A stretch of DNA of 64,000 nt from Sphingomonas sp. AP4-R1 (lineage in GTDB: Bacteria > Pseudomonadota > Alphaproteobacteria > Sphingomonadales > Sphingomonadaceae): contig NZ_CP053346.1 in NCBI RefSeq assembly GCF_013113735.1, positions 186,001 through 250,000 of the forward strand, given 5' to 3'. The notes under the pieces were generated by a model. The model was not told the DNA's origin and searched no databases. It worked only from the letters and a program-made list of their open reading frames with translations. Shown one piece after another: positions 24,213-32,823 of this stretch (within the stretch, counting starts at the first letter, position 1; each line of letters starts with the position of its first letter). A program made the translations under genes and the position numbers.

Positions 24213-25208
24213 CTACGCTGCCGTTCGCATCGTCAGCGCTTCATCCGGCGAGATGGTTCCGATACGGGCCGATCGGGCCGGATCACGAATGCCGAGGATC
24301 CCGCGCAGCGATTCCACCCGCGCGATCCCCGCCCAGCCCAGCGCCAGCAAGACGACGGTGACCGCCAGCATCGGCAGTCCGGACAGGCCCGCCGCCGCGC
24401 ACAGGCCGAAGATCAGCGGATGCCACAGATAGAAGAACAGGCTGTCCCGCCCGACATTGGCGACCGAGGGGAAGTCCACCACGATGCGGCGGACGCGGGG
24501 CAGCATCCCGATCAGCGGCATGCACAGCAACAGCTCCGCCGCCACTTCGGCCTCCGGGGCAGGCTGGCGATAGAGGGCGGACCACCAGACCAGCCCGATC
24601 AGCGATACGATGATCGCATAAGGCAGCTTCGCGGGATCGGGCGGGCGGCGCGCCACCCACAGGCCGTAGGTGAAATAGATCGGGTAGATGAAATAACGCC
24701 GGTCCGGCATCCACGGGCTGTATTGCTCGATCCCGTGGCCGACGCCGAACGCGTACATGGCGGCGATGCTGGCGGGCACGGCGATGGCGAGCATCTGCCC
24801 GCGCCGGAGCCGGCACCCCCAGGCGATCAGGATGAAGGCCAGCATCACCGGCACGAACCACAGGTGGAACGGAGGCCGCACGATCAGTTCCAGCGGCAGG
24901 CGCCAGTCGACCGGCTGGACCAGCACGACATAGACGATCGAGGCGACCAGCCACGGAATGATCAGCCGGTGATAATGGCGCACCAGCGTCACCAGCCGCA
25001 TCTCGCGCGCATGATCCAGATTGAACAGATAGCCGGTGAGCCCGATCAGCATCGGCATGCGAAAGCCGAAGCCGAGCCACACGATGAAGGTGTGCCGGCT
25101 CGTAAGCTCGGAAAAATGGCCGAGGATGACGAGAATCACGAGAAGGCCCCGGAAGAGATCTATGCCGCGATTGCGTCCATCATCCCGAGCCTGCGGTCTC
25201 ACCGCCAC
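24213..25208 (-). CDS. Membrane acyltransferase (acyltransferase-3 family)
   Basis: A ~331-residue polytopic protein of the acyltransferase-3 (OafA/NodX-like) family, about ten membrane segments. Family marks are RGIDLFRGLLVILVILGHF (R and H of the active site), FGFRMPMLIGLTGYLF and FHLWFVPVMLAFI. The start is uncertain: no ATG fits, and the GTG at 25208 (or 25202) just before VRPQARDDGRNRGIDLFRG is preferred. Such enzymes O-acylate sugars on the periplasmic side of the inner membrane. It is the first gene of a two-gene unit with the hydrolase. Confidence 0.78.
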   Translation of the reverse strand: MAVRPQARDDGRNRGIDLFRGLLVILVILGHFSELTSRHTFIVWLGFGFRMPMLIGLTGYLFNLDHAREMRLVTLVRHYHRLIIPWLVASIVYVVLVQPVDWRLPLELIVRPPFHLWFVPVMLAFILIAWGCRLRRGQMLAIAVPASIAAMYAFGVGHGIEQYSPWMPDRRYFIYPIYFTYGLWVARRPPDPAKLPYAIIVSLIGLVWWSALYRQPAPEAEVAAELLLCMPLIGMLPRVRRIVVDFPSVANVGRDSLFFYLWHPLIFGLCAAAGLSGLPMLAVTVVLLALGWAGIARVESLRGILGIRDPARSARIGTISPDEALTMRTAA

Positions 25209-25282
25209 TCCCCAATCCCCCCGGTCGCAACATCGGAGTGGATAGCGCGCAGTGGTCAGCAAAATGTTAAGACGGCCCGGAA

Positions 25283-25310
25283 AACCGCGCCGATCGGCGC
25301 AGGCGCGGTT
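25283..25310. repeat. Isolated inverted repeat
   Basis: AACCGCGCC and GGCGCGGTT form a perfect 9-bp stem with a 10-nt loop in the 194-bp gap between the acyltransferase start and the glycine-zipper gene. There is no T-run on either side, so it may be a regulatory or structural element rather than a terminator. Confidence 0.45.
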
Positions 25311-25402
25311 CCTCGCCCCGCGATGAACGGCGTGTAGTTTTGGGTTCACGCAACCACCGGCCATGGCTTTCGTTGGCACCTCGTAACAAACGAGGAAAGA
25401 CG

Positions 25403-25888
25403 ATGAAGACCTTCCTGCTCGGTGCCGCGCTGGCCGCGATGACCCTCCCGCTGGCAGCACCCGTGCTGGCCGATCCGCCGCGCGATCATGGCCGTGGCCA
25501 TGATCGGCATGACAATGGCCGCGGCTGGGGCAACGATCGGGGCGGAAATCGCGGCGGCAACGATTGGCGCAACTACCGCAACTATGACTGGAACCGGCCC
25601 GATCGCAGCCACGGCGGCTATGATGCCGCGCGTTATTATCGCGACGGGCGCGGCTACCAGGAGCGCCGCATCGGCCGTAACGACCGCATCTATCGCGGCA
25701 GCAATGGCCGTTATTATTGCCGCCGGACGGACGGAACGACCGGCCTGATCATCGGCGGTGCGCTGGGCGGCCTGCTCGGCAACAGCCTGGCGAGCGGCGG
25801 ATCGAGCACCGTCGCGACTTTGCTTGGCGCCGGCGGCGGCGCGCTGCTAGGCCAGTCCATCGATCGGGGGAATATCCGCTGTCGCTGA
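25403..25888 (+). CDS. Glycine-zipper 2TM envelope protein A
   Basis: A 161-residue exported protein. Signal peptide LLGAALAAMTLPLAAPVLA, then a Gly/Arg/Asn/Asp-rich disordered stretch (RDHGRGHDRHDNGRGWGN...), then YRGSNGRYYCRRTDGTTGL and a Gly-zipper hairpin IIGGALGGLLGNSLA / LLGAGGGALLGQSID ending IRCR. The C-terminal half is shared with the next gene, so they are paralogues. Glycine-zipper 2TM domains occur in outer-membrane lipoproteins such as Slp-like and RcnB-like proteins; role unknown. AACGAGGAAAG before the ATG is the ribosome-binding site. Confidence 0.82.
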   Translation: MKTFLLGAALAAMTLPLAAPVLADPPRDHGRGHDRHDNGRGWGNDRGGNRGGNDWRNYRNYDWNRPDRSHGGYDAARYYRDGRGYQERRIGRNDRIYRGSNGRYYCRRTDGTTGLIIGGALGGLLGNSLASGGSSTVATLLGAGGGALLGQSIDRGNIRCR

Positions 25889-25900
25889 ACGGCAGGCTAA

Positions 25901-25936
25901 TATCGGGCTCAGCGACCATTCAGTCGCGGCCCGATA
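25901..25936. repeat. Hairpin between paralogous genes
   Basis: TATCGGGC and GCCCGATA pair around an inner GCGAC/GTCGC stem. No T-run follows. It may stabilise the mRNA of the upstream gene or slow read-through into the next. Confidence 0.5.
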
Positions 25937-25983
25937 AAGGCTGTCTCAGCATCGGATCACTCCGATTGCAAAGGAGACAGGGA

Positions 25984-26526
25984 ATGCGTCAGTGGATTAT
26001 CGCAGGCGTGATCGCGGCGACCGTATCGGGGGCCGTCGCCGCACCGGCCGTCGCGCAGTCGCGCGGGCAGATTGAGGCACGCTGGGCCGACGCGCAGCGC
26101 CGTTATCAGATCGAGACCGATCGCTATTATGCGGAGCGCGATCTTTATTATGCGTCGCGTCGCGGCGGCTATCGCCCGGCCGAGGTGCCCCCGCCGCCCC
26201 CGCCCCCGCCGGGTGCCTATGGCGCCGGCTATGCCGATGACCGCTACGATCCGAACTTCGATCCGGCCAATCACTATCGCCCCGGCGATCGCGAGCAGGT
26301 GCTGGCGAACGACGACCGCGTCTATGCGGGCAATGACGGCCGCTATTACTGCAAGCGTTCGGACGGCACGACCGGCCTGATCGTGGGCGGCGCGGCCGGC
26401 GGCGTGCTGGGCAACGTGATCGACGGTGGCCATTCGCGCACCGCCGGCACGCTGATCGGCGCTGCCATCGGCGCGCTCGCCGGCAAGGCGGTCGATCAGA
26501 ACCAGGCGCAGATCAAGTGCCGCTGA
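25984..26526 (+). CDS. Glycine-zipper 2TM envelope protein B
   Basis: A 180-residue exported protein with signal peptide IIAGVIAATVSGAVAAPAVA. It has a Tyr/Arg-rich helical region (YQIETDRYYAERDLYYASRR), a proline run of eight, and the same C-terminal module as its neighbour: YAGNDGRYYCKRSDGTTGL, then IVGGAAGGVLGNVID and LIGAAIGALAGKAVD, ending IKCR. AAAGGAGACAGGGA precedes the ATG. It is followed by a strong terminator. Tandem duplication and divergence of the N-terminal half is the simplest history. Confidence 0.82.
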   Translation: MRQWIIAGVIAATVSGAVAAPAVAQSRGQIEARWADAQRRYQIETDRYYAERDLYYASRRGGYRPAEVPPPPPPPPGAYGAGYADDRYDPNFDPANHYRPGDREQVLANDDRVYAGNDGRYYCKRSDGTTGLIVGGAAGGVLGNVIDGGHSRTAGTLIGAAIGALAGKAVDQNQAQIKCR

Positions 26527-26550
26527 GGCACTGATCGCAAACGGACGGAG

Positions 26551-26587
26551 GGACCCATCGTCCAGGCGGACGGTGGGTCTTTTTTTA
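26551..26587 (+). terminator. Rho-independent terminator
   Basis: GACCCATCGTCC-AGGC-GGACGGTGGGTC forms a 12-bp stem (one T-G wobble) followed by seven T. It overlaps the 3' end of the convergent NTF2-like gene. Confidence 0.9.
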
Positions 26588-27064
26588 TGCGATCGGCTTC
26601 AGCTTCGCCCCGATGATGTGCCAGCGGCGCTGCTCCGCCGTCGATCCATCGACATCGTTCACGCGTCGGAGCGTGAAGCTGCCCGCGAAATGCTGGTGAC
26701 GACCATTGGTCTGCACCGCTTCCACCCGCACCCTGATCTCGGCGTAGAGACTGCCCGCACCGCCATCCGCCTCGAACGGCGGGATCGGCGTGACCGCCAC
26801 GTGCGCGGTATCGGCATAGCCCGCGCGCACCTGCGCGAGCGTGTACCGCCCATGCCAGAGCCGATAGGCGGTGCGATAATCACGCGCCTCGACCGCCGCA
26901 TAATAAGCGCGGACGACCGCTACGGCCGCCTCGACCGATGCCTGCTGCGGCGGGGTCGGCGGGACAGGATCGGCCAGCGCGGCCGTTGCGGCCAGGATCA
27001 GAAGAGGCAAGACCTCAGCCGGCCATCGCCGCGATCCGCGCGGGCGCGCGCTTGGTGGCTTCAT
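26585..27064 (-). CDS. Exported NTF2-like hypothetical protein
   Basis: A ~159-residue protein. A hydrophobic signal (EVLPLLILAATAALA) precedes a domain with the NTF2-like start VEAAVAVVRAYYAAVEARDY, YRLWHGRY and the end RRWHIIGAKLKPIA. The start is unclear: ATG 27064 gives a long basic n-region and overlaps the upstream gene by 50 bp, while TTG 27010 would start directly at the hydrophobic core. It is probably in one unit with the gene upstream. Function unknown. Confidence 0.62.
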   Translation of the reverse strand: MKPPSARPRGSRRWPAEVLPLLILAATAALADPVPPTPPQQASVEAAVAVVRAYYAAVEARDYRTAYRLWHGRYTLAQVRAGYADTAHVAVTPIPPFEADGGAGSLYAEIRVRVEAVQTNGRHQHFAGSFTLRRVNDVDGSTAEQRRWHIIGAKLKPIA

Positions 27065-27278
27065 CCAGCGCGGGCCGCTTGCGACCCATCGACCAATTGC
27101 CCTGCATCCGCACCTTCGGATTGGGCGCGCACCAGATTTCACCACTGTCGTTGAGGGCCACGACCCACAGCAGATCGAATTCCTGCCCATAATCGATCAC
27201 GGCGACGGCATAGCCATCTCCTTTGTCGAGCACGGTCAGGGGCAAGGGCGGTTCGAGCTGCGTGAAGGACATGGGCAT
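27015..27278 (-). CDS. Conserved hypothetical protein
   Basis: An 87-residue soluble protein with no recognised family. The N-terminal 60 residues look like a small beta-rich domain (PLTVLDKGDGYAVAVIDYGQ, LWVVALNDSGEIWCAPN) and the tail is basic (GRKRPALDEATKRAPARI). Starts Met1 or Met3 are both possible. It overlaps the NTF2-like gene. Confidence 0.6.
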   Translation of the reverse strand: MPMSFTQLEPPLPLTVLDKGDGYAVAVIDYGQEFDLLWVVALNDSGEIWCAPNPKVRMQGNWSMGRKRPALDEATKRAPARIAAMAG

Positions 27279-27364
27279 CGCCTCCGAAAGACGGGGCCAG
27301 AACCCCCGTCATCCCGCCTCGGTTCCGTGCCAAATACTTGAACGCAGGGCATTTCGAACGACCT

Positions 27365-28489
27365 TCAATTCCGCTTGGGCAGCCACTCCATCGGATTGAC
27401 CGGCTTGCGGCCGTCGCGGATCTCGAAGTGGAGCTGGGGTTCGCGCGCGGATCCAGTCGCGCCGGCCCTCGCGATCGGCTGGCCCTGCTTCACCGCCTGC
27501 CCACGCGTCACCAGCAGCGAATCGGCATGGCCATAAGCGGTGAGCCAGCCGCCCCCGTGACGGATCAGCACGAGCTTGCCGAACGCCGCCAGATCGCCCG
27601 CATAGGCGACCACGCCGTCCGCCGCCGCGCGCACCGTCTCGCCCATCTGCGCGCGGATGTTCACGCCATCGTTGCGCGCACCGGACGGCTGGAGGCCGTA
27701 GCGCCGCATGATCGATCCCACGACCGGCCAGACGAACTTGCCCGAGAAGGTCTGGGCGGGTTCCGCCACGGGCACGCCGGGCGGCACGGGGCGGGCGGCC
27801 GTCCGCACCGGCCTGGCCGGCCGTGCCTTCGGCGCGAGCGCGGGTTCGTTGCCGGTGACGAGATCGTCGATATCGATGTGGAACGCTTTGGCCCGCTCCT
27901 CCATCGACATGCCCGCCACTTCGCGCGTGCTGGGGATCAGCAGCCGCTCCCCCGCGCGCAGCAGGAACGGCTCCTCCAGGTGGTTGATCTCGGCGATACG
28001 GCCCCATTCGACGCCGTAGGCGCGCGCGATGGCGATGCCGCGCTCGCCCGGCCGCACGAGATGATAGCGCCCGGCCGGAACCTTCAGCTTCTGGCCGAGG
28101 CGGACGATAAACGGCCGCTCGATCTTGTTCTCGCGCGCGATCGCCATGAAGGCCGCACCCGTCTTGCCGGCGACGCGGGACAGCGTATCGCCCGGCTTCA
28201 CCACATAGGTCTGCTTCTCGACATCCACCGCATCCGCGCGGGCGGGGGGGGTCTCTTCGGCGGACGGGGAGGCTGCGGGCGGAGCGACGCGCGGCCTGGC
28301 GGAGGCCGCCGACCTGGGGGCGGCCGGCGGCGCCTTGTCTTCTCGCGCCTTGTCTTCGCGCGATGCACCGTCACCACCGGAAGAGGAGCGCTTTTCGAAC
28401 GCGGAAAAGGTCGGAGGGACGGCAGAAGCGGCGGCCGCTGGCAGCGCGAGCGCGAGCGCCGCCGCGAGCGGGCCGCCCATTCCCCTCAC
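27365..28489 (-). CDS. LysM/degenerate LytM protein (NlpD-like amidase activator)
   Basis: A 374-residue exported protein: signal peptide LAAALALALPAAAASA, a disordered Ala/Pro-rich region, a LysM domain (YVVKPGDTLSRVAGKTG) and a second LysM-like repeat (YHLVRPGERGIAIARAYG), then an M23/LytM domain near residues 240-370. The zinc ligands are mostly lost: NDGVNIRA replaces HxGxD, and QLHFEIR replaces HxH, while AYGH is kept. This matches catalytically dead LytM factors such as NlpD that activate cell-wall amidases at the septum. It overlaps surE, as nlpD does in many proteobacteria. Confidence 0.85.
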   Translation of the reverse strand: MRGMGGPLAAALALALPAAAASAVPPTFSAFEKRSSSGGDGASREDKAREDKAPPAAPRSAASARPRVAPPAASPSAEETPPARADAVDVEKQTYVVKPGDTLSRVAGKTGAAFMAIARENKIERPFIVRLGQKLKVPAGRYHLVRPGERGIAIARAYGVEWGRIAEINHLEEPFLLRAGERLLIPSTREVAGMSMEERAKAFHIDIDDLVTGNEPALAPKARPARPVRTAARPVPPGVPVAEPAQTFSGKFVWPVVGSIMRRYGLQPSGARNDGVNIRAQMGETVRAAADGVVAYAGDLAAFGKLVLIRHGGGWLTAYGHADSLLVTRGQAVKQGQPIARAGATGSAREPQLHFEIRDGRKPVNPMEWLPKRN

Positions 28490-29250
28490 CCGAAGCGCGC
28501 TTCCAGCGCCGCCTTGGACGGATCATGCGTGAGATCCAGATGCAGCGGCGTGACCGCGACATAGCCCGCCGCCGTCGCCTCCAGATCGGTATCCGCATCG
28601 ATCGTGCGCGGCGTGAGGCCGTGATGCATCCACCAATAGGGATAGCCGCGCGGATCCACGCCCTGCTCCAGCCGGGGCCGGGACCAGTCGCGCAGGCCCT
28701 GGCGGACGACCTTGATGCCCTTCACCTCTTCGGCCGGGATCGGCGGGAAATTGACGTTGATCAGTGTGCGCGGCGTCCACTCCATGCCGATCAGCTTGTC
28801 CAGCACGCGCGCGCACCAGCCCTCGGCCGCCTCGAACGTCACCGCGTCGCCCATACCGCGGCGCGGATAGATCTGGCTCAGCGCGATCGCGGGAATGCCC
28901 GCCAGCGCGCCCTCCATCGCCGCCGAAACGGTGCCCGAATAGCTGACATCCTCGGCCAGATTGGCGCCGCGATTGATGCCAGACAGCACCAGATCGGGCG
29001 GGCCATCCTTCATCACCTCGCCCAGCGCCATGATCACCGCGTCGGTGGGCGTGCCGTAGACGGCATGGTGGCGCGCATCATGGCTCCGCATCCGGAGCGG
29101 CGCGGTGATGGTGAGCGAGCGCCCCTTGCCCGATTGCTCCTCGGCCGGCGCCACCACGGTGACGTCGCTCGTGAAGCTCAGCGCGACGCGCTCCAGCAGC
29201 TCGATACCCTTGGCGCCGAGCCCGTCATCATTGGTGACGAGGATCCGCAT
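28486..29250 (-). CDS. surE: 5'/3'-nucleotidase SurE
   Basis: A 254-residue metal-dependent phosphatase acting on nucleoside 5'- and 3'-monophosphates (and possibly short polyphosphate). The metal site is VTNDDG at residues 5-10 with Ser in EEQSGKGRSLT and Asn in LVLSGINRGANLAEDVSYSGTV broken over the loop. It overlaps serS and the nlpD-like gene by a few bases on each side, so serS-surE-nlpD-like form one operon. Confidence 0.95.
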   Translation of the reverse strand: MRILVTNDDGLGAKGIELLERVALSFTSDVTVVAPAEEQSGKGRSLTITAPLRMRSHDARHHAVYGTPTDAVIMALGEVMKDGPPDLVLSGINRGANLAEDVSYSGTVSAAMEGALAGIPAIALSQIYPRRGMGDAVTFEAAEGWCARVLDKLIGMEWTPRTLINVNFPPIPAEEVKGIKVVRQGLRDWSRPRLEQGVDPRGYPYWWMHHGLTPRTIDADTDLEATAAGYVAVTPLHLDLTHDPSKAALEARFG

Positions 29251-30527
29251 CAGAGCGCCGCCAGCCGGTCGAGCCCGCCCATATAGGGCCGCAGCACGGC
29301 GGGCACGGTGACCGAGCCATCCTCTTCCTGATAATTTTCCAGCACCGCCACGAGCGTACGGCCGACCGCGAGGCCCGAACCGTTGAGCGTGTGGACGAAC
29401 GCCGTGCCCTTCTCGCCCTCGGGGCGGAAGCGCGCATCCATGCGCCGCGCCTGGAAATCGCCGCAGTTGGAGCAGGACGAAATCTCGCGATAACGCTGCT
29501 GGCCGGGCAGCCAGACCTCCAGATCGAAGGTCTTGCGCGCGGTGAAGCCCATGTCGCCCGAGCAGAGCAGCATCCGGCGATAGGGGAGTTCCAGCGCCTC
29601 CAATATGCCTTCTGCGGCGCGCGTCATCCGCTCATGCTCGGCATCCGAATCGTCCGGATGCGCGATCACGACCAGTTCGACTTTCTCGAACTGATGCTGG
29701 CGGATCAGGCCGCGCGTGTCGCGCCCCGCCGCCCCCGCTTCGGAACGGAAGCATTGGGTGAGCGCGGACAGACGCATCGGCAGCGCACCGGTCGGCACGA
29801 TCTGCTCGCGCACCAGATTGGTGAGGCTCACCTCCGCCGTCGGAATCAGCCAGCGGCCGTCCGTCGTGCGGAACAGATCCTCGGCGAACTTGGGCAGCTG
29901 GCCCGTGCCGAACACGGCCTCGTCGCGCACCAGCAAGGGGGGCGCGGTTTCGACATAGCCGTTCGTCCCGCTCTGCGTATCGAGCATATATTGGCCGAGC
30001 GCGCGGTGGAGCCGCGCCATCGCCCCGCGCAGCACCGTGAAGCGCGCACCGGACAGGGCCGCGCCCGCCTCGAAATCGAGGCCGAGCGGCGGGCCGAGAT
30101 CGGCATGATCCTTCGCCGCGAAACCGAAATCGCGGGGCGTGCCCCAGCGTTTCTGTTCGATATTGCCCTCTTCATCCTCGCCCACCGGAACATCGGCGAC
30201 GGGAATGTTGGGCAGCGCCGCCAGCGCGGCATCCAGCTCGGCCTGGGCATGGCCGCTCTCATGATCCAGCGCCGCCATCCGATCCTTGATCGCGGCGACC
30301 TCCGCCATCAGCGAGGCGGCGGCCGCCTCGTCCTTCTGCGCCTTGGCCTGGCCGATCGCCTTCGACGCCTCGTTGCGGCGCGCCTGGAGCGTCTGGACCT
30401 CGGTCAGCAGCGCGCGGCGGCGCTCGTCGAGCTGGAGCAGGGCAGACGCCGTCGGCCCGAGACCGCGGCGGGCAAGGCCGTGATCGAAAGCCGCCGGATC
30501 GTCGCGGATGACGCGGATATCGTGCAT
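29250..30527 (-). CDS. serS: Serine--tRNA ligase
   Basis: A 425-residue class II aminoacyl-tRNA synthetase charging tRNA-Ser. The N-terminal coiled-coil arm (residues ~25-105, [20 protein letters not shown]...) grips the tRNA. Motif 2 region [22 protein letters not shown] and motif 3 [20 protein letters not shown] are both recognisable in pieces. The ATG at 30527 ([11 protein letters not shown]) is the family start, although the frame is open upstream. It overlaps surE by one base. Confidence 0.96.
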   Translation of the reverse strand: MHDIRVIRDDPAAFDHGLARRGLGPTASALLQLDERRRALLTEVQTLQARRNEASKAIGQAKAQKDEAAAASLMAEVAAIKDRMAALDHESGHAQAELDAALAALPNIPVADVPVGEDEEGNIEQKRWGTPRDFGFAAKDHADLGPPLGLDFEAGAALSGARFTVLRGAMARLHRALGQYMLDTQSGTNGYVETAPPLLVRDEAVFGTGQLPKFAEDLFRTTDGRWLIPTAEVSLTNLVREQIVPTGALPMRLSALTQCFRSEAGAAGRDTRGLIRQHQFEKVELVVIAHPDDSDAEHERMTRAAEGILEALELPYRRMLLCSGDMGFTARKTFDLEVWLPGQQRYREISSCSNCGDFQARRMDARFRPEGEKGTAFVHTLNGSGLAVGRTLVAVLENYQEEDGSVTVPAVLRPYMGGLDRLAAL

Positions 30528-30809
30528 GGCCGGGCTATGGCCGGGGCGGTGAAGCCGCGCAACCCTTCGCGGGCGCGGGCGTTCGTTCCGCGCGACCAGC
30601 ACTTGGGCGATGTGCCGCTCCGGCCAGCATCGCCGGCCACCTTCCGCAGACGGCGCAGCAACAATCGCATGCACCATCGACGAACCGTTAGCATCTCGCG
30701 GCGGATCGATCGACCAGATCGCGCACGCCCAAGATGAATTCACCATAGCCCGCGCGCGAATGACACCAGTCATCGTCCTGATACCACGGGCCATCGCACG
30801 ATGACTTCG
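30528..30809. other. Gene-free region upstream of serS
   Basis: About 280 bp between serS (minus) and the stress-type gene (plus). No convincing gene, RNA or terminator is visible; it must contain the serS promoter, but no clear -35/-10 pair stands out. Confidence 0.5.
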
Positions 30810-30835
30810 GGAACCTCTCCGCATGCTTATCTGTT
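30810..30835 (+). promoter_or_regulatory. Candidate sigma-EcfG promoter
   Basis: GGAAC at 30810-30814 and TGTT at 30832-30835 are separated by 17 nt, matching the EcfG general-stress consensus except T for the first C of CGTT. The ATG lies 31 bp further on after AGGAGG. Confidence 0.6.
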
Positions 30836-30865
30836 GCTGTGACGAAATCATCAGGAGGCTATCCC

Positions 30866-31420
30866 ATGTTCGCCAAGTTTGTTTTGATGTCGGGTGCCGC
30901 GATGCTCGCCATGCCCGCTCTGGCCCAGACCGCCGCACCCGCGACGGCTCCGACCGCCGCCGCTACGCCGGGTGAAGGCGTCGTCACGGGCGCGAAGGTC
31001 GTCGATACGGCCGGCGCCGAAGTCGGCACGATCGAATCGGTCGCCAGCGGCAACGCCATTCTCTCGACCGGCGCCGCCAAGGTGTCCGTGCCCGTCACCT
31101 CCTTCGCCAAGGGCCCGAACGCGCTCGTGTTCGGCATGACGAAGGCGGATATCGAATCGAAGGTGGCGCAGGCCAGCTCGGCGCCGGTGGAGATCACCGT
31201 GGGCGCGCTGGTGAGCGATCCTTCGGGCGCCAAGGTCGGCACCGTGAAGGAAGTCGCGGCCGACGGCGTGACGGTCGCATCCGACACGGCCCAGGCCAAG
31301 CTGCCCAAGACCAGCTTCGCCAAGGGCCAGAGCGGCCTCGTCATCGCGATGAGCCCGGACCAGTTCGATGCGGCGGCCAAGGCCGCGGGCGGCGCGAAGC
31401 CGGCCGACAGCGCGTCGTAA
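30866..31420 (+). CDS. Secreted two-repeat hypothetical protein
   Basis: A 184-residue exported protein: signal peptide [16 protein letters not shown], an Ala/Pro/Thr linker, then two related ~60-residue units ([40 protein letters not shown] and [40 protein letters not shown], each broken here for length). Each unit resembles a PRC-barrel-like beta fold (GxxVxDxxGxxVGTV). AGGAGG precedes the ATG by eight bases. An EcfG-type promoter and a strong terminator bound it, so it is a single-gene stress unit (inference). Function unknown. Confidence 0.75.
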   Translation: MFAKFVLMSGAAMLAMPALAQTAAPATAPTAAATPGEGVVTGAKVVDTAGAEVGTIESVASGNAILSTGAAKVSVPVTSFAKGPNALVFGMTKADIESKVAQASSAPVEITVGALVSDPSGAKVGTVKEVAADGVTVASDTAQAKLPKTSFAKGQSGLVIAMSPDQFDAAAKAAGGAKPADSAS

Positions 31421-31459
31421 TCGCCGCGGGCAAGATCGCCACAGCGACGAAAAAATCGA

Positions 31460-31493
31460 GGGGCGCCGCGGGGATACCGCGGCGCCCCTTTTT
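31460..31493 (+). terminator. Rho-independent terminator
   Basis: GGGGCGCCGCGG-GGATA-CCGCGGCGCCCC, a perfect 12-bp GC stem followed by TTTTT, 39 bp after the stop of the two-repeat protein. Confidence 0.92.
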
Positions 31494-31589
31494 CTGCCCG
31501 CTTGTCGGCCCGCCAGCCACTGTCTATAGGCCCGCTCGGGGACGGGACAGGCCGGGAAATTTCCCGTCTGTCGGGGTTGGAAGAGCGGC

Positions 31590-32045
31590 ATGGCGAGTGT
31601 GGCGGACGACGTAGACGGCCGGGGCTCCGGCGACATTGAGCTTCCGCGAGATTATCGGCCCTCGCCCGACGAACCGTTCATGAACGATCGGCAGCAGGCC
31701 TATTTTCGCGCCAAGCTGCTCGACTGGAAGGACGCGATCCTGCGCGAATCGCGCGAGACGCTGAACCAGCTTCAGATCGAGCCCCTGCGCGAACCGGACG
31801 TGACCGATCGCGCCTCCAGCGAGACCGACTGGTCGATCGAGCTGCGCACCCGCGATCGCCAGCGCAAGCTGATCTCCAAGATCGATGCCGCGCTGCGCCG
31901 GATCGACGAAGGCGAATATGGCTATTGCGAAGTGACCGGCGAACCGATCTCGCTCGCCCGGCTGGAAGCCCGCCCCGTCGCGACGATGACGGTGGAGGCG
32001 CAGGAGCGCCACGAGCGCCAGGAAAAGGTTTCGCGCGACGATTGA
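31590..32045 (+). CDS. dksA: RNA polymerase-binding factor DksA
   Basis: A 151-residue factor that binds the RNA polymerase secondary channel and, with ppGpp, controls rRNA and biosynthetic promoters. The coiled coil (YFRAKLLDWKDAILRESRETL... to ...TRDRQRKLISKIDAALRRI) carries the Asp-rich tip region DRASSETDWSIE. The zinc-finger region is GYCEVTGEPISLARLEARP, with only one of the four cysteines, as in many alphaproteobacterial DksA proteins. The family end QERHERQEKVSRDD is present. Start ATG 31590. Confidence 0.93.
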   Translation: MASVADDVDGRGSGDIELPRDYRPSPDEPFMNDRQQAYFRAKLLDWKDAILRESRETLNQLQIEPLREPDVTDRASSETDWSIELRTRDRQRKLISKIDAALRRIDEGEYGYCEVTGEPISLARLEARPVATMTVEAQERHERQEKVSRDD

Positions 32046-32142
32046 TCCGCGCGGGAGCTTTTCGCGATTTTTTTCAAATCGTGGCGATCACGTTAACCGG
32101 ATTTCAGTCACCTCGTCCTAACCCTTCCTTTTGGGTGGACGA

Positions 32143-32541
32143 ATGAGGCAGAGCGTGGACGCGTCAGGAGGCGGTTTCGAAGTGGAAGAGGAGGAGCAGC
32201 ATTATGCGCACCTTCGCTCCGCGCCGCGCGACAGCATGTTCCTGCTGGCCACGATCCGGCGGGTCGGCGGTGCGGACGTGCCGATCAAGGTCCGCAATCT
32301 TTCGGCGGGCGGCATGATGGCCGATTGCCCGACCAGCTTCTCGCGCGATGAACTGATCGAGGTGGAGCTGCGCGGAATCGGCACGGTCGGCGGGCGCATC
32401 GCCTGGGGCACGGGCGGCAGGATCGGCGTGGCCTTCGATCGCGAGATCGATCCCAAGCTCGCGCGCAAGCCCGTGACCGGCAATCCCCAGCCCCAGCTGG
32501 TGAAGGCCGCCAAATCCATGTGGCGCCCCGGTCTGCGCTGA
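32143..32541 (+). CDS. PilZ domain protein
   Basis: A 132-residue protein with a PilZ domain, a cyclic-di-GMP receptor fold. The two ligand motifs are present: RSAPR (RxxxR) and NLSAGGM (D/NxSxxG), followed by the beta barrel VEVELRGIGTVGGRIAWGTGGRIGVAF in pieces. The N-terminal acidic stretch (EVEEEEQ) is short. It may sense c-di-GMP for motility or envelope control; no partner is adjacent. The ATG at 32143 is preferred over an in-frame TTG at 32131. Confidence 0.85.
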   Translation: MRQSVDASGGGFEVEEEEQHYAHLRSAPRDSMFLLATIRRVGGADVPIKVRNLSAGGMMADCPTSFSRDELIEVELRGIGTVGGRIAWGTGGRIGVAFDREIDPKLARKPVTGNPQPQLVKAAKSMWRPGLR

Positions 32542-32567
32542 TCGCGCGCACCAGCATCTCATAATCC

Positions 32568-32656
32568 CCGCTGATGCTGAGCTTGTCGAAGCATCGTCCT
32601 TCTTCTGCGGCGGGTCGACAAGAAGAACCGCATTTCGACAGGCTCAATGCAAACGG
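32568..32656. repeat. Palindromic intergenic repeat, copy 5 (diverged)
   Basis: CCGCTGATGCTGAGCTTGTC and GACAGGCTCAATGCAAACGG, with several mismatches from the consensus arms. Confidence 0.75.
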
Positions 32657-32823
32657 GAAAGATATTCCCTTATCTCCCGCCCCGAAATCACACCCCGGCC
32701 CCCATCACCGTTGCACGACTCTCGCCCCCCCTTTATAGGCGCGCGCTCCGGCGGCCTGATGGCCGCCTTTGTCGTTTCCGGAGCCTGTTTCCAGAACTTG
32801 TCGTTGTAGGAAGGACCACGTCG

